NCBI RefSeq assembly: GCF_017591425.1 | Contig: NW_024466218.1 | Span: forward strand, 13,220,001 to 13,284,000 | DNA length: 64,000 bases | Direction: 5' to 3' | Source of the DNA: Ochotona curzoniae | Lineage: Eukaryota; Chordata; Mammalia; Lagomorpha; Ochotonidae | Part shown: positions 10,780 to 22,927 of the stretch, piece by piece | Position numbering within the stretch: the stretch's first letter is position 1 | How the letters are laid out: every line of letters starts with the position of its first letter | The notes under the pieces: model-generated | What the model was told of the DNA's origin: nothing | Seen by the model: the letters and a program-made list of their open reading frames with translations, nothing else | Database searches by the model: none | Position numbers and translations under genes: made by a program

Positions 10780-12610
10780 AATAGTAAAAGGAATGAATAA
10801 GGACAGCCAGGAAGATGACCCGTGTCTAGTTGTTTTTTCAGTAATGCAAGTCAAAACTGTAAAGTTATTACTCCCAGCCTCTACTGCCAAACAGAATCAT
10901 GAAGATTCTCTATTTCCTGGTGATAAAAGCTTTCCCTAATGCAAGAGATCTCTAAACGCACAAAATACACACACTCCTAGATAGGAAATCAAAATTCATT
11001 CAGCAAGTGAACCGCTTAACACAGCAGGATCCAGGCCCTTGCCCACATGTGAGTTCCAAGAGACATGTAATAGTTATGCACGAGGACACATGCCATATTT
11101 TCTTCCCAGCTGAGTGATGCCTTGCAAGCTTTGGACAGCACTTCTGTCTCACAGTGTTACTTCCCAGATGGTTCAATGATGGAGTCTTCCGATGTCTACT
11201 AAACCAGATAATTCTGGAAAATACAGCACCGTATGGGCATTAGCCAACTGCTGCATTTGCTTAACCATAAAATTCCTTGGTCTGTTAAGATGTTGCGTGG
11301 AATACTGTGGTGAAGGTATCAAGGAAGTTTTAAGTCTTTTTTGACATAAACAATGCGAGCAGGAAAGGCAAAGCTATATCCAGAGTATAAATCTGTTGCC
11401 ATGATGACGAACTACCACTTGCTCCATGATTAGGAAGGGGTCGGGAGTATTAATCTGCCACTATGTGGATACCTGGTCCTTCCAGGGAATGATGCCAAAT
11501 CAGGAATATGGGGTCATCATTGTTATTTACTAGTTAATAATCAGCAATAGTGGCATTCAGATCATCCTTGATGGAGGAAATGGATATGTTTTTAGTTCAT
11601 ACATAAAAGAAGTCTTTAACATTTTCATAGAATCTACATGCTATATAAAAACATCTAATGTATGGGTTTCAAAACTTTTTTCACGGGAACAAACTCTATC
11701 TTTGAATTCTTTTTTTCCAAAATCATATTGAAGTACTCGCAGACCCTAACTCTGTGGCAAGAAGTATTTTATAGTTATGCTTATGGAACAAACAAGAAAG
11801 CCGTGGAGATGAGCTTCTTGACATTAACAGAATGAACGGTTACAGTCATTTTTGAGACATCCCCCTGTAACCAATGCTCTCAAAACGTTCACATGAAATA
11901 TAAATATCTTCACCAGTTGTTGCTACTTTTCTGTGCCTATGCAAATTCGTCTCCACTGAACATTCTAACCACTAATCTTTCAATTTATTCTTCTAATTTC
12001 TAATTGATTGGCCAACTCCTTGGTCACTATCATGTACAAATATAGATCCCATGTCTCTATCTCTTCCGTCCTGAGAAAGCAGATATTTAGTCATATTGTC
12101 TGATGGTCTGTGTGGGGAGAGAATGTTCCTTTTCTGTCCTCCAGAGCCATATCTTCATTGTACTTAAAAGGCAATAGTCTCACATTTCAACTGGTGACAT
12201 TATATCCAGAAAATCCATTTGGAAACTTGGCCTAGGATTTGTCTTTCTCTGTTAATTGGTCATATGAAAATCAATTGTGTGATCACAGGTGTGGATAAAG
12301 AAGAATAAATAAAAGGTGACTGTAATTTTCCTTGGTTTCACATAATAATAGTTCTCTTCATCTTTTATGAGATATGTGTTATTTGGTAACTGAAATACCT
12401 CAGCTTACAGGAGACTGCAGAGCAAATTTAATATAAAAACTGGACTTATCTATGAAAATCTTTATGAATAATTTGTTTCATGATTCAAGAGGGCAATGGG
12501 GCTTGCTAGTTACCATAACCCATATTGACTCTTGAACTCATTATGTTATCTCAAAATTTTATGAATGCAGTAAGTGCAAAAGGAGGCCTCCAAAAATAAC
12601 TCAGATCCAG
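10780..12610 (-). mobile_element. ERV-L class endogenous retrovirus remnant (pol, integrase region)
   Basis: Read on the minus strand, about 1.8 kb resembles the internal region of class III (ERV-L) endogenous retroviruses. The stretch at about 11230-11480 corresponds to the catalytic core of the integrase (strand transfer into host DNA), with flanking pol sequence on both sides. The plus strand shows ERV-L antisense phrases such as 'ccttggtctgttaagatg', 'gcaggaaaggcaaagc' and 'tatccagagtataaatctg'. The frame is broken many times by stops and indels, so no protein is encoded. No LTR pair, gag or env was recognised. The right end is cut by a SINE fragment at 12612. It is inherited fossil sequence, judged old from its divergence (inference). 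Confidence 0.75.
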
Positions 12611-12611
12611 A

Positions 12612-12696
12612 CCATGCTTGTTGGGCAGATGGAACTTCTCTTTCCCTCTTCCCTTCTGTAATTCTGACTTTCAAATAAATAAATCCATTTTAAAAA
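12612..12696 (+). mobile_element. C-SINE 3' tail fragment
   Basis: Only the last about 80 bases of a C-SINE: 'gggcagatggaacttctc', CT-rich run, 'ctgactttcaaataaataaa'. It is 5' truncated and marks the right edge of the recognisable ERV-L sequence. Confidence 0.8.
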
Positions 12697-13004
12697 ATGA
12701 AACAATCCAATTCATAGTCCTAGTTATTCTAAAGTTCTGTTTTTACCAGAATGGAAAAATGTCAAACACAATGACTATTGATGCACTGAAAGAGCAGTAA
12801 GTTCAAGAAGTTAGAACATCCAACTTCCAATAAAAGTTTGGAAATACAGTAAACTTTATACTAGTGAGAAATTCATTGTTCAGTGATGCCTTGGCTATTT
12901 TTCACTGTTCTATTGAGCCTCAAAAATGTGGTTTTTATGATTGAAAGTTGACCTGTTTCATGATACAAACATTTTAATAACATTGAAATAAGGTTATTAT
13001 TACA
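12697..13004. other. Unassigned AT-rich stretch
   Basis: Nothing recognisable. It could be further decayed ERV-L sequence but no phrase supports this. Confidence 0.4.
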
Positions 13005-13352
13005 ATACTTATTTATTTTATCTTACCTACTTACAAGCCAGAGTGATGAGCACTGAGAGATGAGAGAGAGAAAGGAACAATGAGAGAGAACATCATTATG
13101 ATGGTTTTTAGCTCTAAATCCCTGCAATGTCCAGGTCCAGACCAGACCAAAACCATAGCCCAGAACTTCTCCAGGTTGCTCATGTGGGTGGCAGTGACCC
13201 TGGGAGCTTCAGTAGTCGTTTTTTATTTTGTATCTCTGAGATGCATTATTAGGAAGTTGGATTAGAAGTAGAGGTGCCAGAAGTTAATCAGCTGTTCTGA
13301 TATGGGATGTGGACAACATCCTAAGCAGCAGTATCACTTGTTGTATCTCAAT
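13005..13352 (-). mobile_element. Old C-SINE, full length
   Basis: Minus-strand C-SINE of an old subfamily: 'atttattttatcttacc' tail, a GA-rich run at 13055-13090, 'gctcatgtgggtggcagtgacc', 'ggattagaagtagaggtgcc', 'tgatatgggatgtgg', 'cctaagcagcagtatc'. Confidence 0.8.
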
Positions 13353-14067
13353 ACATTCCCCTAAACAGCAAGCTTGTTTAAGACAGGTTTAAATAGTTGA
13401 ACATAAAATAACATTTTTCTCTGTATATATAGCAAAAAGTTGAATGAGATACAAGAGCATTTTATTGCGTATTTTTTAGGTTTTCAAAAAACCTTCTGCA
13501 TGTCTGGAAAAATATAAAGGCATAATTATGCTTCAACCATTTTCCCTCAGACAGACTGCCTTTTTCTTGACTTGCAAGAAGTGTAGTAATTAAAACTTCA
13601 AGATATATGTATGTAAACTGCAGTTTGAATAGACTGGGCTTTCAGTTATTTCCTGATATGCTCCCTTCGCATCCTCAATTACCAATAAAAATAATTAAGC
13701 CATTATAGAAATCACACATCTTATTTTGAATGTAATATTATTGCATTATTATAGGAAATGTTTTTCTCAACAATAGAATAATTTTAGTCAACTACATTTG
13801 TACTTGCCTTAAACCCCAAAATTTCACTTATGGTAATATTTCCATCAATGTCAATGTGTTTCTAGAAACATAAGATTATCTTTCCAACTTTCTTTCTTGC
13901 TTTTAGGGCTTGAGATGCCCATGTCATCCTGATTACAATGTCACTGCCCTGGGTGATCTCACTCCAGTAGTTGTGCTAAATTGCTAGTGAGATGAGATCT
14001 TGACCTCAAAATCATTGCATCAGAACTCTGGCCTCTGATCTTCTTTGTAGCCAATAAGAACTCTTTA
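13353..14067. other. Unassigned AT-rich stretch
   Basis: No repeat or gene recognised. Confidence 0.45.
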
Positions 14068-14107
14068 AAAAATTCATTTTATTTTTATTTGAAAGGCAGA
14101 GTTACAG

Positions 14108-14407
14108 GGCCCAATGTGATGGCTCAGTTGACAAGTGCCAGGATCCTATGAGGGTACCAGTTAGTGTCCCAGCTCCTGCACTCCCATTCAGCCCTCTGCT
14201 TGTGGCTGGGGAAAACAGTAGATGGCCCAAAGTCTTGGGACCCTGAGCCTGCATGGGAGACCTAGAAGAAGCTCCTGACTCATAGCTGCAGATCGGCTCA
14301 GCTCCAGCAGTTGTGGCCATTTGGGGAGTGAAACTTTACATGGAAGAGCTTCCTGTCTCTCCTCTCTGTAAATATTCCTTTCCACTAAAAATAAACAATT
14401 TTTTAAA
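14108..14407 (+). mobile_element. C-SINE nested inside another C-SINE
   Basis: Complete plus-strand element from 'ggcccaatgtgatggctcag' to 'aaaaataaacaattttttaaa'. It interrupts the minus-strand SINE. The 14-base flanks aggcagagttacag (14094-14107) and agggagagttacgg (14407-14420) are its target-site duplication with two mismatches. Confidence 0.9.
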
Positions 14408-14410
14408 GGG

Positions 14411-14507
14411 AGAGTTACGGAGAGAAAAAGAAGAGGAAGAAAGAAACGAAAAGAGGAGGAGGAGGAGGATGGCGAGGGAAGGAGGAGGGGAGGAGAACAA
14501 GTAGGAA

Positions 14508-14540
<33 letters not shown>

Positions 14541-14555
14541 GAGAGGAAGAAGAAG
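14411..14555 (+). repeat. Polypurine GAA/GGA tract
   Basis: About 145 bases, almost all A and G (gaa, gga, gag units), expanded from the GA-rich segment of the host SINE. The minus strand is polypyrimidine, so long apparent Ser/Pro-rich frames there are artefacts. Mirror-symmetric blocks could allow triplex (H-DNA) formation. Confidence 0.9.
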
Positions 14556-14768
14556 ACAATCTTTTAACCACGGGTTCATTTCCTAAATGGCCACAATGAC
14601 AAGAGCTGCGCAGATCCAAAGATACAGGAGCTTGTTTCAAGTCTCCCACATGGCTGCAAGAGCCCTGGTACTTGAGCCATCCTTTGCTGCTTTGCTAGAC
14701 CTGCACACAGATGGAATTCTGGTACCTCAGGTGGAAGCTTAGCCTACTATGCCATAATACCAACCCTC

Positions 14769-17599
14769 CCCTGACCCCAAGAGCTCTTAACTCAAGGAAG
14801 GCAAAGTTCATTATATACAGAACATTGATCAATTAATTTATTCAACGAGGATTCTGTGAGTGCTGCTGCTTTCAAGGTGAATCATATTGCATTCACAATG
14901 GTGACTATGGAATTTTATTTTGAAGATCAGAAGTAGCAACATGACAGGAGTCGTACTGGACATTTGTGTAGACTGAGTTATTGTACAGAGAACAGAAATT
15001 ATCATGATATCTGATGCAACCACTTCCTTTTCTTAATAAGAACTACAGCAATTAAGCATTGCTAGTAACGTGCTCTGTATCTGAAACTTCTCTGAAGTTC
15101 AGCAGCGAATACTACACACATCTAAAAAATGCTTAAATTGTCTGTAAATATATTTTTCCTGTTCGATTACACCTTTCTTTAAATATTCCTACCATGAAAA
15201 ACTTCTCTGCATATGACTTTGGCTTCTAGTTCATCTACAGTGAAAATCTTGTCTTCACGTAACTTTTGTCTGTGTTTCTTTCACCTTTCTTGATCAAATT
15301 GTGCACTGAAGCAAAATTAACCAATTTAGTATGCTTCGGTCTTCATTGTAAGTTTCAATTATTTCAATGTCCTCCAGTATATTACTGGCCCCAGTAACTC
15401 CAAGCTTTCACAGGAAACCTTCGGGACTCCGGTTTTCCTGCCCCTTGATCTTTCTTTCTTCCTATTGCCTTATTTTACTTACATAGCTTTTGGATTTATA
15501 TGCATCCATTGTACCTGCAAATTGAAATTCTTAATATATACCAAGTTTTTGAAAAAGTAGTAAAAATTGTAGTCTAGAGGCTCAGTGGTATCATCACTCA
15601 GAAGATGGCCTTGAATAATTTGCTGAGATTTCCCAAATTTTATTGTCCTTATTTATTTAAAGATTTTGAACTCTTTGCGCAATCTGCCCACTAATTCGTT
15701 TATTAGAGAAAATCATAAAACTAAAACCTCTATTCAAAGACACTCATGAAGATAAAATGAGAACACTTACTAAACAACATCTAATACTGGTATTACAATC
15801 ATTAGATAAAACAACATATATTGATATAAATTTTCTGATCTGCATTAAGTACTTAATAACCATTAGTTTCCATCTTTCTCTAAAGAAATGCTAAAAAGCT
15901 ATTTACCTGGTACTAGCTCCCGATATGTAGATGTGCAATAATGTACATGAGTTTGTGAGCCTCTTTTCCCAACAGAGCCATCCTCACTTGTTTCTGGATT
16001 CAAAGTTATGTTTCTGCAGTTTCTATGGCTGGGAGTTCTCTTATAAGGAAATGTTGCTATTATATTGTATACCTAAGGAAACCAAAAAGTATAATCATCT
16101 ACCTCACTTTCAACTGCAGTTCAAGATTTAGTTAATTGACTCTAGTTCATTTTGCCCAGGGCATTTCCTCTGAGATAGACACCATGGTAGCTAACATTAG
16201 CTGATGGGAGTTGTGGTCCTGTAGAAAGAAAAGAGGGATGAGGTTCTCCCAGTCATAGAATTCCCAGTGAACATGAAGCAGCCACTGGCTGGTAATAACT
16301 TCCTCTCCCCTCTGACTTGGAATGGATTGCAGGCACTGACCTAGAGGGGAAAGGCTTCATCTCCCAACATCAGCCAATCTCATCTCATTGCAAGGGAAAG
16401 GCCCCTGGAGACGTGCTCCTATCCATCATGTGGACAGCTTTGGCCAAAGTGCCCACTACATCACTGGCTTTAATAAAAAGTTGCTGGAGGCTGCAGTACT
16501 GGTGACAGATGTAAACTGCAGCATGGCCAGAGCCTACGGATTCTCCCAAGGTGGAAGTACACTTGAGGAGAAGGAAGAAGAGGAAAAGCGAAGACAAAAA
16601 ACGGGATGAAAAATGGTAAGGTGACCACTTCAGAACACCCATTAAAAGTGAATTGAATAAACTGAAATTTATTCCAAAGGGAAAGCCCTTTCATCTTGAA
16701 CAGACAAGATGTGAGAAGGAGAATTGCAGAAGTACGTTAAAAATATAATAAAGGAAGTAAACCAAGATAGCACTAAACTTTTCTATTAAAATTTTGAAAG
16801 TCAAAATTAAATATGAAGATGAGTATCATAGAAAGTTAAAATAAATAAATCTAGAAAAAGATTTTCAGTAACAACCTTACATGAATTATTGTCACATGAC
16901 CTGATCAACAGGAAAATTCAAGTATTTTCTAATTCATTTATAAAACTTTATTTTTATGCATATAGATTTTAAATAAATTTCAATTGGTTAATAATTGACG
17001 AATTCATGAAATACCCACTAAAATGACAATTATTACTATTTAAACATTTTGACATTTCTCTGATGGTCAGCTGGTAATGCTTTGCACCCAGGTATTTATT
17101 TTAACTTTTTAAGCTTCTTTCTAATTTGATTTAGTGTTATTTTCAGTGGCATAAATAACCCAACAGTTTTCTCATAAAGTATATAAACTTGAAAATCAAA
17201 TTCCTTCTAAGATATAACAGGCACATGCAGACAAACTCATATAGACTCAAATAAGTATGATAAATGAGCTAAATACAAGTATTCATTAGATGTAATTATA
17301 CATAGGTTAGAGTAGGTGTTACAGGGCACTGAAAATTCTTTCTGTTCTAACACACCCTAGAGTGAGATGGATCGGTACAGCAGACAAACAAACTATGGCA
17401 GACCTCAGATTCTTGACTCACTGGTGCTTTTCCACACAATGTTCTCTCTAACTAATAATGGAAGGCACCTCCGCATAGATCATTGCCCTGCACAGTAGTC
17501 AGTAAGGTAGGAATCATTATTTCTGATTTCTTCTGTAAATGCTGAATGGATAGCATGTCTTAAGCAAGCAGTATATACACATTGAAAATATTCACTCTT
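14769..17599. other. Long unassigned stretch
   Basis: About 2.8 kb with no repeat I can name. A GC-richer island at 16140-16620 contrasts with its AT-rich neighbours and carries short open frames in two phases. Its A-rich right side suggests a decayed processed copy, but no protein family was recognised. Confidence 0.4.
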
Positions 17600-17672
17600 G
17601 TACCTTACACATTAGAATAATGCCTAGAACTTGGTGAGTACTAAACAAATATGGATTAGGTAAATGAATAAA
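17600..17672 (+). mobile_element. MIR/L2-like 3' tail
   Basis: 'aataatgcctagaacttgg' and 'gagtactaaacaaatatgg' resemble the 'cagtgcctggcacatagtaggtactcaataaat' ends of MIR and L2. Only the tail is visible. Confidence 0.45.
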
Positions 17673-18551
17673 ACAACTCTTTTAAATAACTATAAACTTG
17701 TAATCTGGCATATTTATTCTGGGTAAAACATTAGAATAAAAACGTAAAAGCTGTTGGCAAAGAACATCCCATGCTGGTTGCAGGCTTTGCTGTGGAACTC
17801 CCAAACAGGGCCTGCTTGGTGAACGTTGACTAAGTCAATCATTGACTTTGAGGTGCTGGAGGAAAGTAGATACTTATTGCAAAGTACAGAGCAAGAAACC
17901 AGACAGTTGTTGCTTAATCCCCAGGCTCCTAAAAGAGTTACATGTGAAGGGTATTATATACTGAAACTGGGGATAGCTGATAAGTGTCATCTGCTCATGT
18001 CCAAGTTCCTGATTCGTCTGAGGAGCTCTTGGCCTTCCTTTAATTGGTCAGTGATGCCGTGCACTGTAAGGAATTCATGGTAACCAGCTGGGCTCCAGTT
18101 GGTTTGGGGGTATTGGGAATGTAGCAGTTATATTCTGCCCAGACCTGGAATTCCTCTATCCAAATCACTCCAGGACAATACTAGCCATTGATACTCTTTT
18201 CTATTGGAGAAGCAAATGACTCCTTGTGAGATTAGCTGAATCACTCCCCAAAGTCAGTGAATTCCTTTTGCTAAAGGGCAGGCAAGGATATCATGTGCCA
18301 AGGGAAATGCAGACTGGGCCCTGCTTTTACATCCTGGTGATTCTGTTTCAAAGAATTGATTATTTAGCTTTATCTAACCTACTTAAATTTCTTGCCAAAA
18401 CTCTACCTGCCTCTAGCTGATAACTAACAAGTACCCATTACCTCACTCATTTCCTGCCTTTTCTATAAGGCTTTATCACATAAGGAAAGTGCATAAGCAG
18501 ATGCATTTTTATCTGGGTTTTTGTTATTGTTGTTGTTTGGTTGGTTGTTTC
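17673..18551. other. Unassigned stretch, possible LTR
   Basis: About 17770-18470 has the even composition and a 'ctttttctataagg'-like TATA box region typical of a solo LTR, but I could not fix TG...CA ends or a duplication and no family is named. Otherwise nothing seen. Confidence 0.3.
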
Positions 18552-18818
18552 AAAATTTACTTATTTATTTAAAGACAGAGAAAGCTAAGTAAAGATAGAG
18601 ATCTTCATCCACTGGTTCACTCCCCAGATGGCTGTACAGCCAAAGCTGAGTTAATCTGAAGATAGGAGCCAGGAGCCTTTTTCAACGCTCCCACATGGTT
18701 ACAGGTCCCAAGGACTTGGGCTATCCTTCACTGTTTTTCCAGACCGATAGGAAATGGAGTAACTGGTACCACAAGTTGAAGAGTAAACCTGATGCAGCAG
18801 CAAGCTGATCCCTATCTG
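18552..18818 (-). mobile_element. C-SINE
   Basis: Minus-strand order: 'acttatttatttaaagacagag', 'gatcttcatccactgg' with 'ttcactccccagatggctg', 'gctcccacatggttacagg', 'cttgggctatccttcac', 'gtaaacctgatgcagcag'. The tRNA-like end is decayed. Confidence 0.85.
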
Positions 18819-20859
18819 GTTTTAATGCCTGTTTTAATTCTCACTACACTATGTTTCTTAAAGGAGTGGCAGCATCAATGTATTAATGAACGAATATGTA
18901 TACCAGTTTCTATTGCAACTATGCTCAATTTTAACGTATTTTCTTTTTGATCTCATAATCCTCCTCTAGGTATCACTCAAATATATGAGACATGAGCCTC
19001 TGCTTGTGCTCTGAACTAAACCCAGTGAGGTCTGGGATTCTTGATCTGATCTCTTTATGGAAATGCAACCTCAGCTATGTCTTTCATAGACAATCACTCT
19101 GATGTTAAGACCTGAAATTCACTCATGTTGTAACTCTGGTACTCACCTCCCATTTATGCGGCGGTGTATCTTGCTTCTTGGCACTCTAATGACATTTTTC
19201 TCCTTTCATTTCCTCTATAAGAGGAGCAGGAAAGTATGGACATCATACAGAAGCTAAGAGAGCTTCAATACATTAGATGCGTGCTTCTCATGGCAATCAT
19301 GTTTCCTACTAGTTTCTGTTGCATGGCACCTTGCAATCCTGTTAGTCGAATTATAAGTGAGACGTGAATACACACTTTCAGCTTTTCAATTACTGCAAAT
19401 AAATTATCCCCTTCCAACCTCTTCTAAAAGCCTAACCCATGAAAGGTAACTAAACAGAGGTTGCATTTGCCAAACATATTGAAAGGAAAAATGATATTTA
19501 ATAAACTTTTGAATGACACATTGTTTTTTTTAACTGTTAAGAATTTTTAACACTTTGTCACTAGTCTCTAAAAGTTGAATCATTTTCCACATCTTGATTA
19601 AAATTGGATAAGATATTTGATTTAAATATGATTTAATATTAACATTCAACTCCAAAGTTATAAGAATTAATCAAAATGTTAAAATTCAATCAAACTTGAA
19701 AGAACTTTTTATTAATTAAAATGGTGTGCAAACACTTTTTTTTAATCATTAGTAAAAATGACAGTAGAGAAATTAAAAACGATATAATCCCACACAAGTA
19801 AAGCTGACATGGGAGGCGATGATGACAGATGAAAGGTCTTGAAACAAATTAGAATCTGCAGTTTGGAAAGTGGATTGATAACTGAGTAATAGAAGAGCTA
19901 CAAACAATGGTAATATGTGAAAATCGCTTCTTCAGTGGTAGACAGTCCTGTTTGCTTCTTCCACTTGGATCCTACAAACGTTGACAAGCAGTATGATTTT
20001 TACCCCTTATCCAATATCAGCTTACTAAGGTTTTCTCTCTAGAGAAATGAATCTAGATTTTAGTGTTAGTGGGATTTGCCAAAGAAATGACAAAACCTCT
20101 GGTCAATATCCTTGGCATAAAATTCATAATCAAGAAGCAAAAAAGAGGAAAAAAACAACAAAAAACATCCATATAGATGCAAGCATTTAAAGTAATACCT
20201 TTGTACTCTCACATTCAAATGAGACTCTACTGAATCATCCACAGACCTTAAAAAGGGATACTCTCCAACAGAGAAAAAAAAAAGTAAAAAAGAAGCAAAA
20301 TGTGAAGAAAAATTAGAAAGGAGAAAACTTTAGGTTATAAAATTGTGTGCCTGTAAATGTCAAACAGGCAAAAAATAATAGTAATTTTGGGAGTAAGGAT
20401 TTACAAGATTTTAAGTAACGGGTTGTAGAGTGGCTACTGGAAGCCTGTCACCTGTCATAAAGCAAGAATAAATGATGAAAGCAACAGACACGGACAGAAC
20501 GTAACACAGAAGAATATAGAGAAAAGAGTTGTGATCACAGATTTCTGCAGACTTCAGCTCAGAAAATCTCAGAAGAGATATCTGAAAAAAAAAAAAAAAC
20601 AGAAAAAAAATTTCCAATTGTACAGAGTTTAACTGATACATGGAAGTAGTTTTTGTTGGTCTCAATGTAACAACTAAAAACTACAATTTTAGATAATTTT
20701 ATGAACTATGAATTCCAAAATTTGAAAGCCTACAGGTTTTATACATATTATACATTTTATATTATATATTATATTATATCATGCTATATTATATGTTATA
20801 TACTATATATTCCGTAAAAAGAGTAAATTAGAATTTAATTATAATAAGATATAATAAGA
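18819..20859. other. Long AT-rich unassigned stretch
   Basis: About 2 kb, AT-rich. Contains A-runs at 20274-20284 and 20584-20599. Old LINE sequence is possible but no phrase supports a call. Confidence 0.4.
20739..20810 (+). repeat. AT-rich (TATA)-like low-complexity tract
   Basis: Nearly pure A/T with repeated 'atatta' and self-complementary runs that can form hairpins. Confidence 0.85.
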
Positions 20860-21215
20860 TCTCTAGAAAATCTCAAATATTTGATAGCAACTCACTTCCA
20901 AATAGCATAAAAATCACAAATGAAGTTACATTATCCAATATCAGGCACAAGAGGCCATGTAGCCTAAGATTTTATTGACCTAAATTTTCCATATAAGGAA
21001 ATAACTTAATGCAGAATCAAATAATAGTCTGCCTGGTCATGGGATAGAGTGAACATTATTTGCAAAACTACACAGGAGAGCTCTTGGATTATGGAAATAG
21101 TCTCTTAATTAGCAAGATAATCATATGGATTTACACATTTGTCACATCTCATTGAACTATACAATAATGTGTGTGAATTTTAATGTATGTAAAGTTCTTT
21201 TGTTAAAAACTAGAA
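20860..21215 (+). mobile_element. Old L1 (L1M-type) 3' end
   Basis: 'agaaaatctcaaatatttg' and 'caactcacttccaaata' match L1 ORF2. After a deletion the 3' UTR follows: 'agtctgcctggtcatggg', 'ttacacatttgtcacatc', 'attgaactatacaata', 'ttaatgtatgtaaag'. Strongly decayed. Confidence 0.7.
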
Positions 21216-21394
21216 TAAATACAAAGTGTTAAATACTGCAATGGAAACACTTGGACTGACAAAAACATACTTGAGTGTCAAATTCAGGCCAGTAGTTTTC
21301 GTGTTCCTATTGTTTTGTCATTATTTATTGTTAGCCTCCAAATATTTAAACCACTTTTTCTCAATTTTTCTTTATTGTTGTTTTTCTGTCTACT

Positions 21395-21582
21395 TGTGAG
21401 GCAGACATACAGAGACAAACATACCAAGCTCTCAACTGCCAGCTCAATCCCCACATGCCTTCAATGACTGTGACACTGGACAAAGGCTGAATACCCGAGC
21501 CAGGATTGCATTGCAGGTAAGAATCCAACCACTTGAATCTTCACCAGCTGCCTCACGGGGTCTTCAACAACAGAAAGCCAGA
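21395..21582 (-). mobile_element. Old C-SINE, truncated
   Basis: 'gaggcagacatacagagac', 'aatccccacatgcct', 'atccaaccacttgaatctt' followed by 'caccagctgcctcacggggtc' (split here) are antisense C-SINE phrases of the old subfamily. The tRNA-like end is missing. Confidence 0.7.
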
Positions 21583-21624
21583 ATCACAAATCAAAGGCAT
21601 GCATTAAGCCAGGTGTTTTTGAGG

Positions 21625-21928
21625 CATTATATGCCTGTATAGTGGCCTTAGTTCCCACATCAGGGCCAGCATCCCATAAGGGTGGCAATTCATTTCCTGG
21701 CTGCTGCACATCTGATCCAGTTTCCTGTTGATAGCCTGGAAAAGTGACAGAGGATGGCTCAAGCCCGTAGGTCCCTCCGTGTATATTGCAGACCCAAAAG
21801 AAACATCTTTAGATAGATTTAGCTCCAGCTGTTGTGGCCATTTGGGGAGGGAAGCCATGGATGGAAGGTCTTTTTGTCTTTCCTTCTCTGTAACTCTTCA
21901 TTTTAAATAAGAAACATATTTTTAAATC
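21625..21928 (+). mobile_element. C-SINE
   Basis: 'gccagcatcccataaggg', 'ctggctgctgcacatctgatcc', 'cagaggatggctcaagc', 'agctgttgtggccatttgggg' and 'tgtaactcttcattttaaat' follow the plus-strand C-SINE order. Confidence 0.85.
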
Positions 21929-22602
21929 CAAGTACAGATATATTAATCATTGGGATAAATGCCCACTCCCCTTCAGTTGTTTGACCTCTCCCACATTACT
22001 ATGTTCATTTGGGTCCCACTCTTCAAGTTCTAGACAAAGATGAAGTGTTCTCTAGGCTGGTACTTGTTAAAGCTGATGCAAAAGATAGTCCCTGAGTTCT
22101 CATAGATCTTATTATCTGTACAATATGGAGTTTGAGACATACATTTATTTGGCAGAATAAATAGAATAGGCCTATTTCCTATGTAACTGTCAGAAGATCT
22201 AGTTTTTTTGTTTGTTTGTTTTTTAATTTTGTTTTGTTTTGTTTTTGGTAAGAATGCTTTTTTGGAATACTTTAAGTATCATTCCATTTCAATTAATACC
22301 AGTTAAAAAGTTCAAGATGCCATAGCAGAGTAACTGGTGTGTTTCTGTTCCCCTTTACTCTGCTAAATATAATAAGCATGTATATAATATTTATTTGTAT
22401 TCTATGTGTATAAATAGCGTAATTAACATAGTTGTCTACACCTGCCTTCTAGAATTCTTAGCGCTTGATCATATTTTACATTATCACATTACATTCCCTC
22501 TCTTGAGCTCACCAGTGTTCTCTTTAAACATTTCAAAATTCTAATATTTTAACAATAAACATTTCACTACACCTCTCCAAAAAGGAAAACATTTTTAAAC
22601 AA
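21929..22602. other. Unassigned stretch with T-rich run
   Basis: No repeat family or gene recognised. T-rich (TTTG)-like run at 22203-22247. Confidence 0.45.
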
Positions 22603-22927
22603 TTTTTTAAGATTTATTTCTTTTTATTAGAAAACAAATTTACAGAGAGAAGGAGAGACAGAGAGAAAGATCTTCCATTCACTGGTTCACTCCCTAAGTG
22701 GCTGCAATGGCCAGAGATGGGCTGATCTGAAGCCGTGAGGGAGTTTCTTTGGGGTCTCCCGAATGGATACAGCATCTGAAGGCCTTAGGTTGTCCTCTAC
22801 TGCTGTCCCAGGCCACAAGCAGGAAACTAGAAGGAAAATGAACTGGCTGAGACACAAACAGGCACCCATATGAGATTTTAACATTTGCAAGGCAAGGATT
22901 TAGCCACTGAGCGATTGTGCTAGGGCC
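22603..22927 (-). mobile_element. C-SINE, full length
   Basis: Minus-strand element from 'ttttttaagatttattt' through 'gatcttccattcactgg', 'ccaggccacaagcagg' and 'gcaaggcaaggatttagcc' to 'gtgctagggcc'. Full length but without a clear target-site duplication. Confidence 0.9.

Larger units (their letters stand above)
14068..14768 (-). mobile_element. C-SINE split by a younger SINE
   Basis: The minus-strand tail of this element (14068-14107, 'ttttatttttatttgaaaggcagagt' in two parts) resumes at 14411 and runs to about 14768 ('aatggccacaatgac', 'ctcccacatggctgcaagagccc', 'cctactatgccataatacc'). Between them sits a complete plus-strand SINE. The interrupted element is therefore the older. Its GA-rich segment has expanded to about 145 purine-rich bases. 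Confidence 0.9.

Noticed and set aside
14188..14649. 153-codon minus-strand frame with a poly-Ser/Pro segment
   Set aside because: It covers two nested SINEs and the polypurine tract; the serine run is antisense GAA/GGA repeat.
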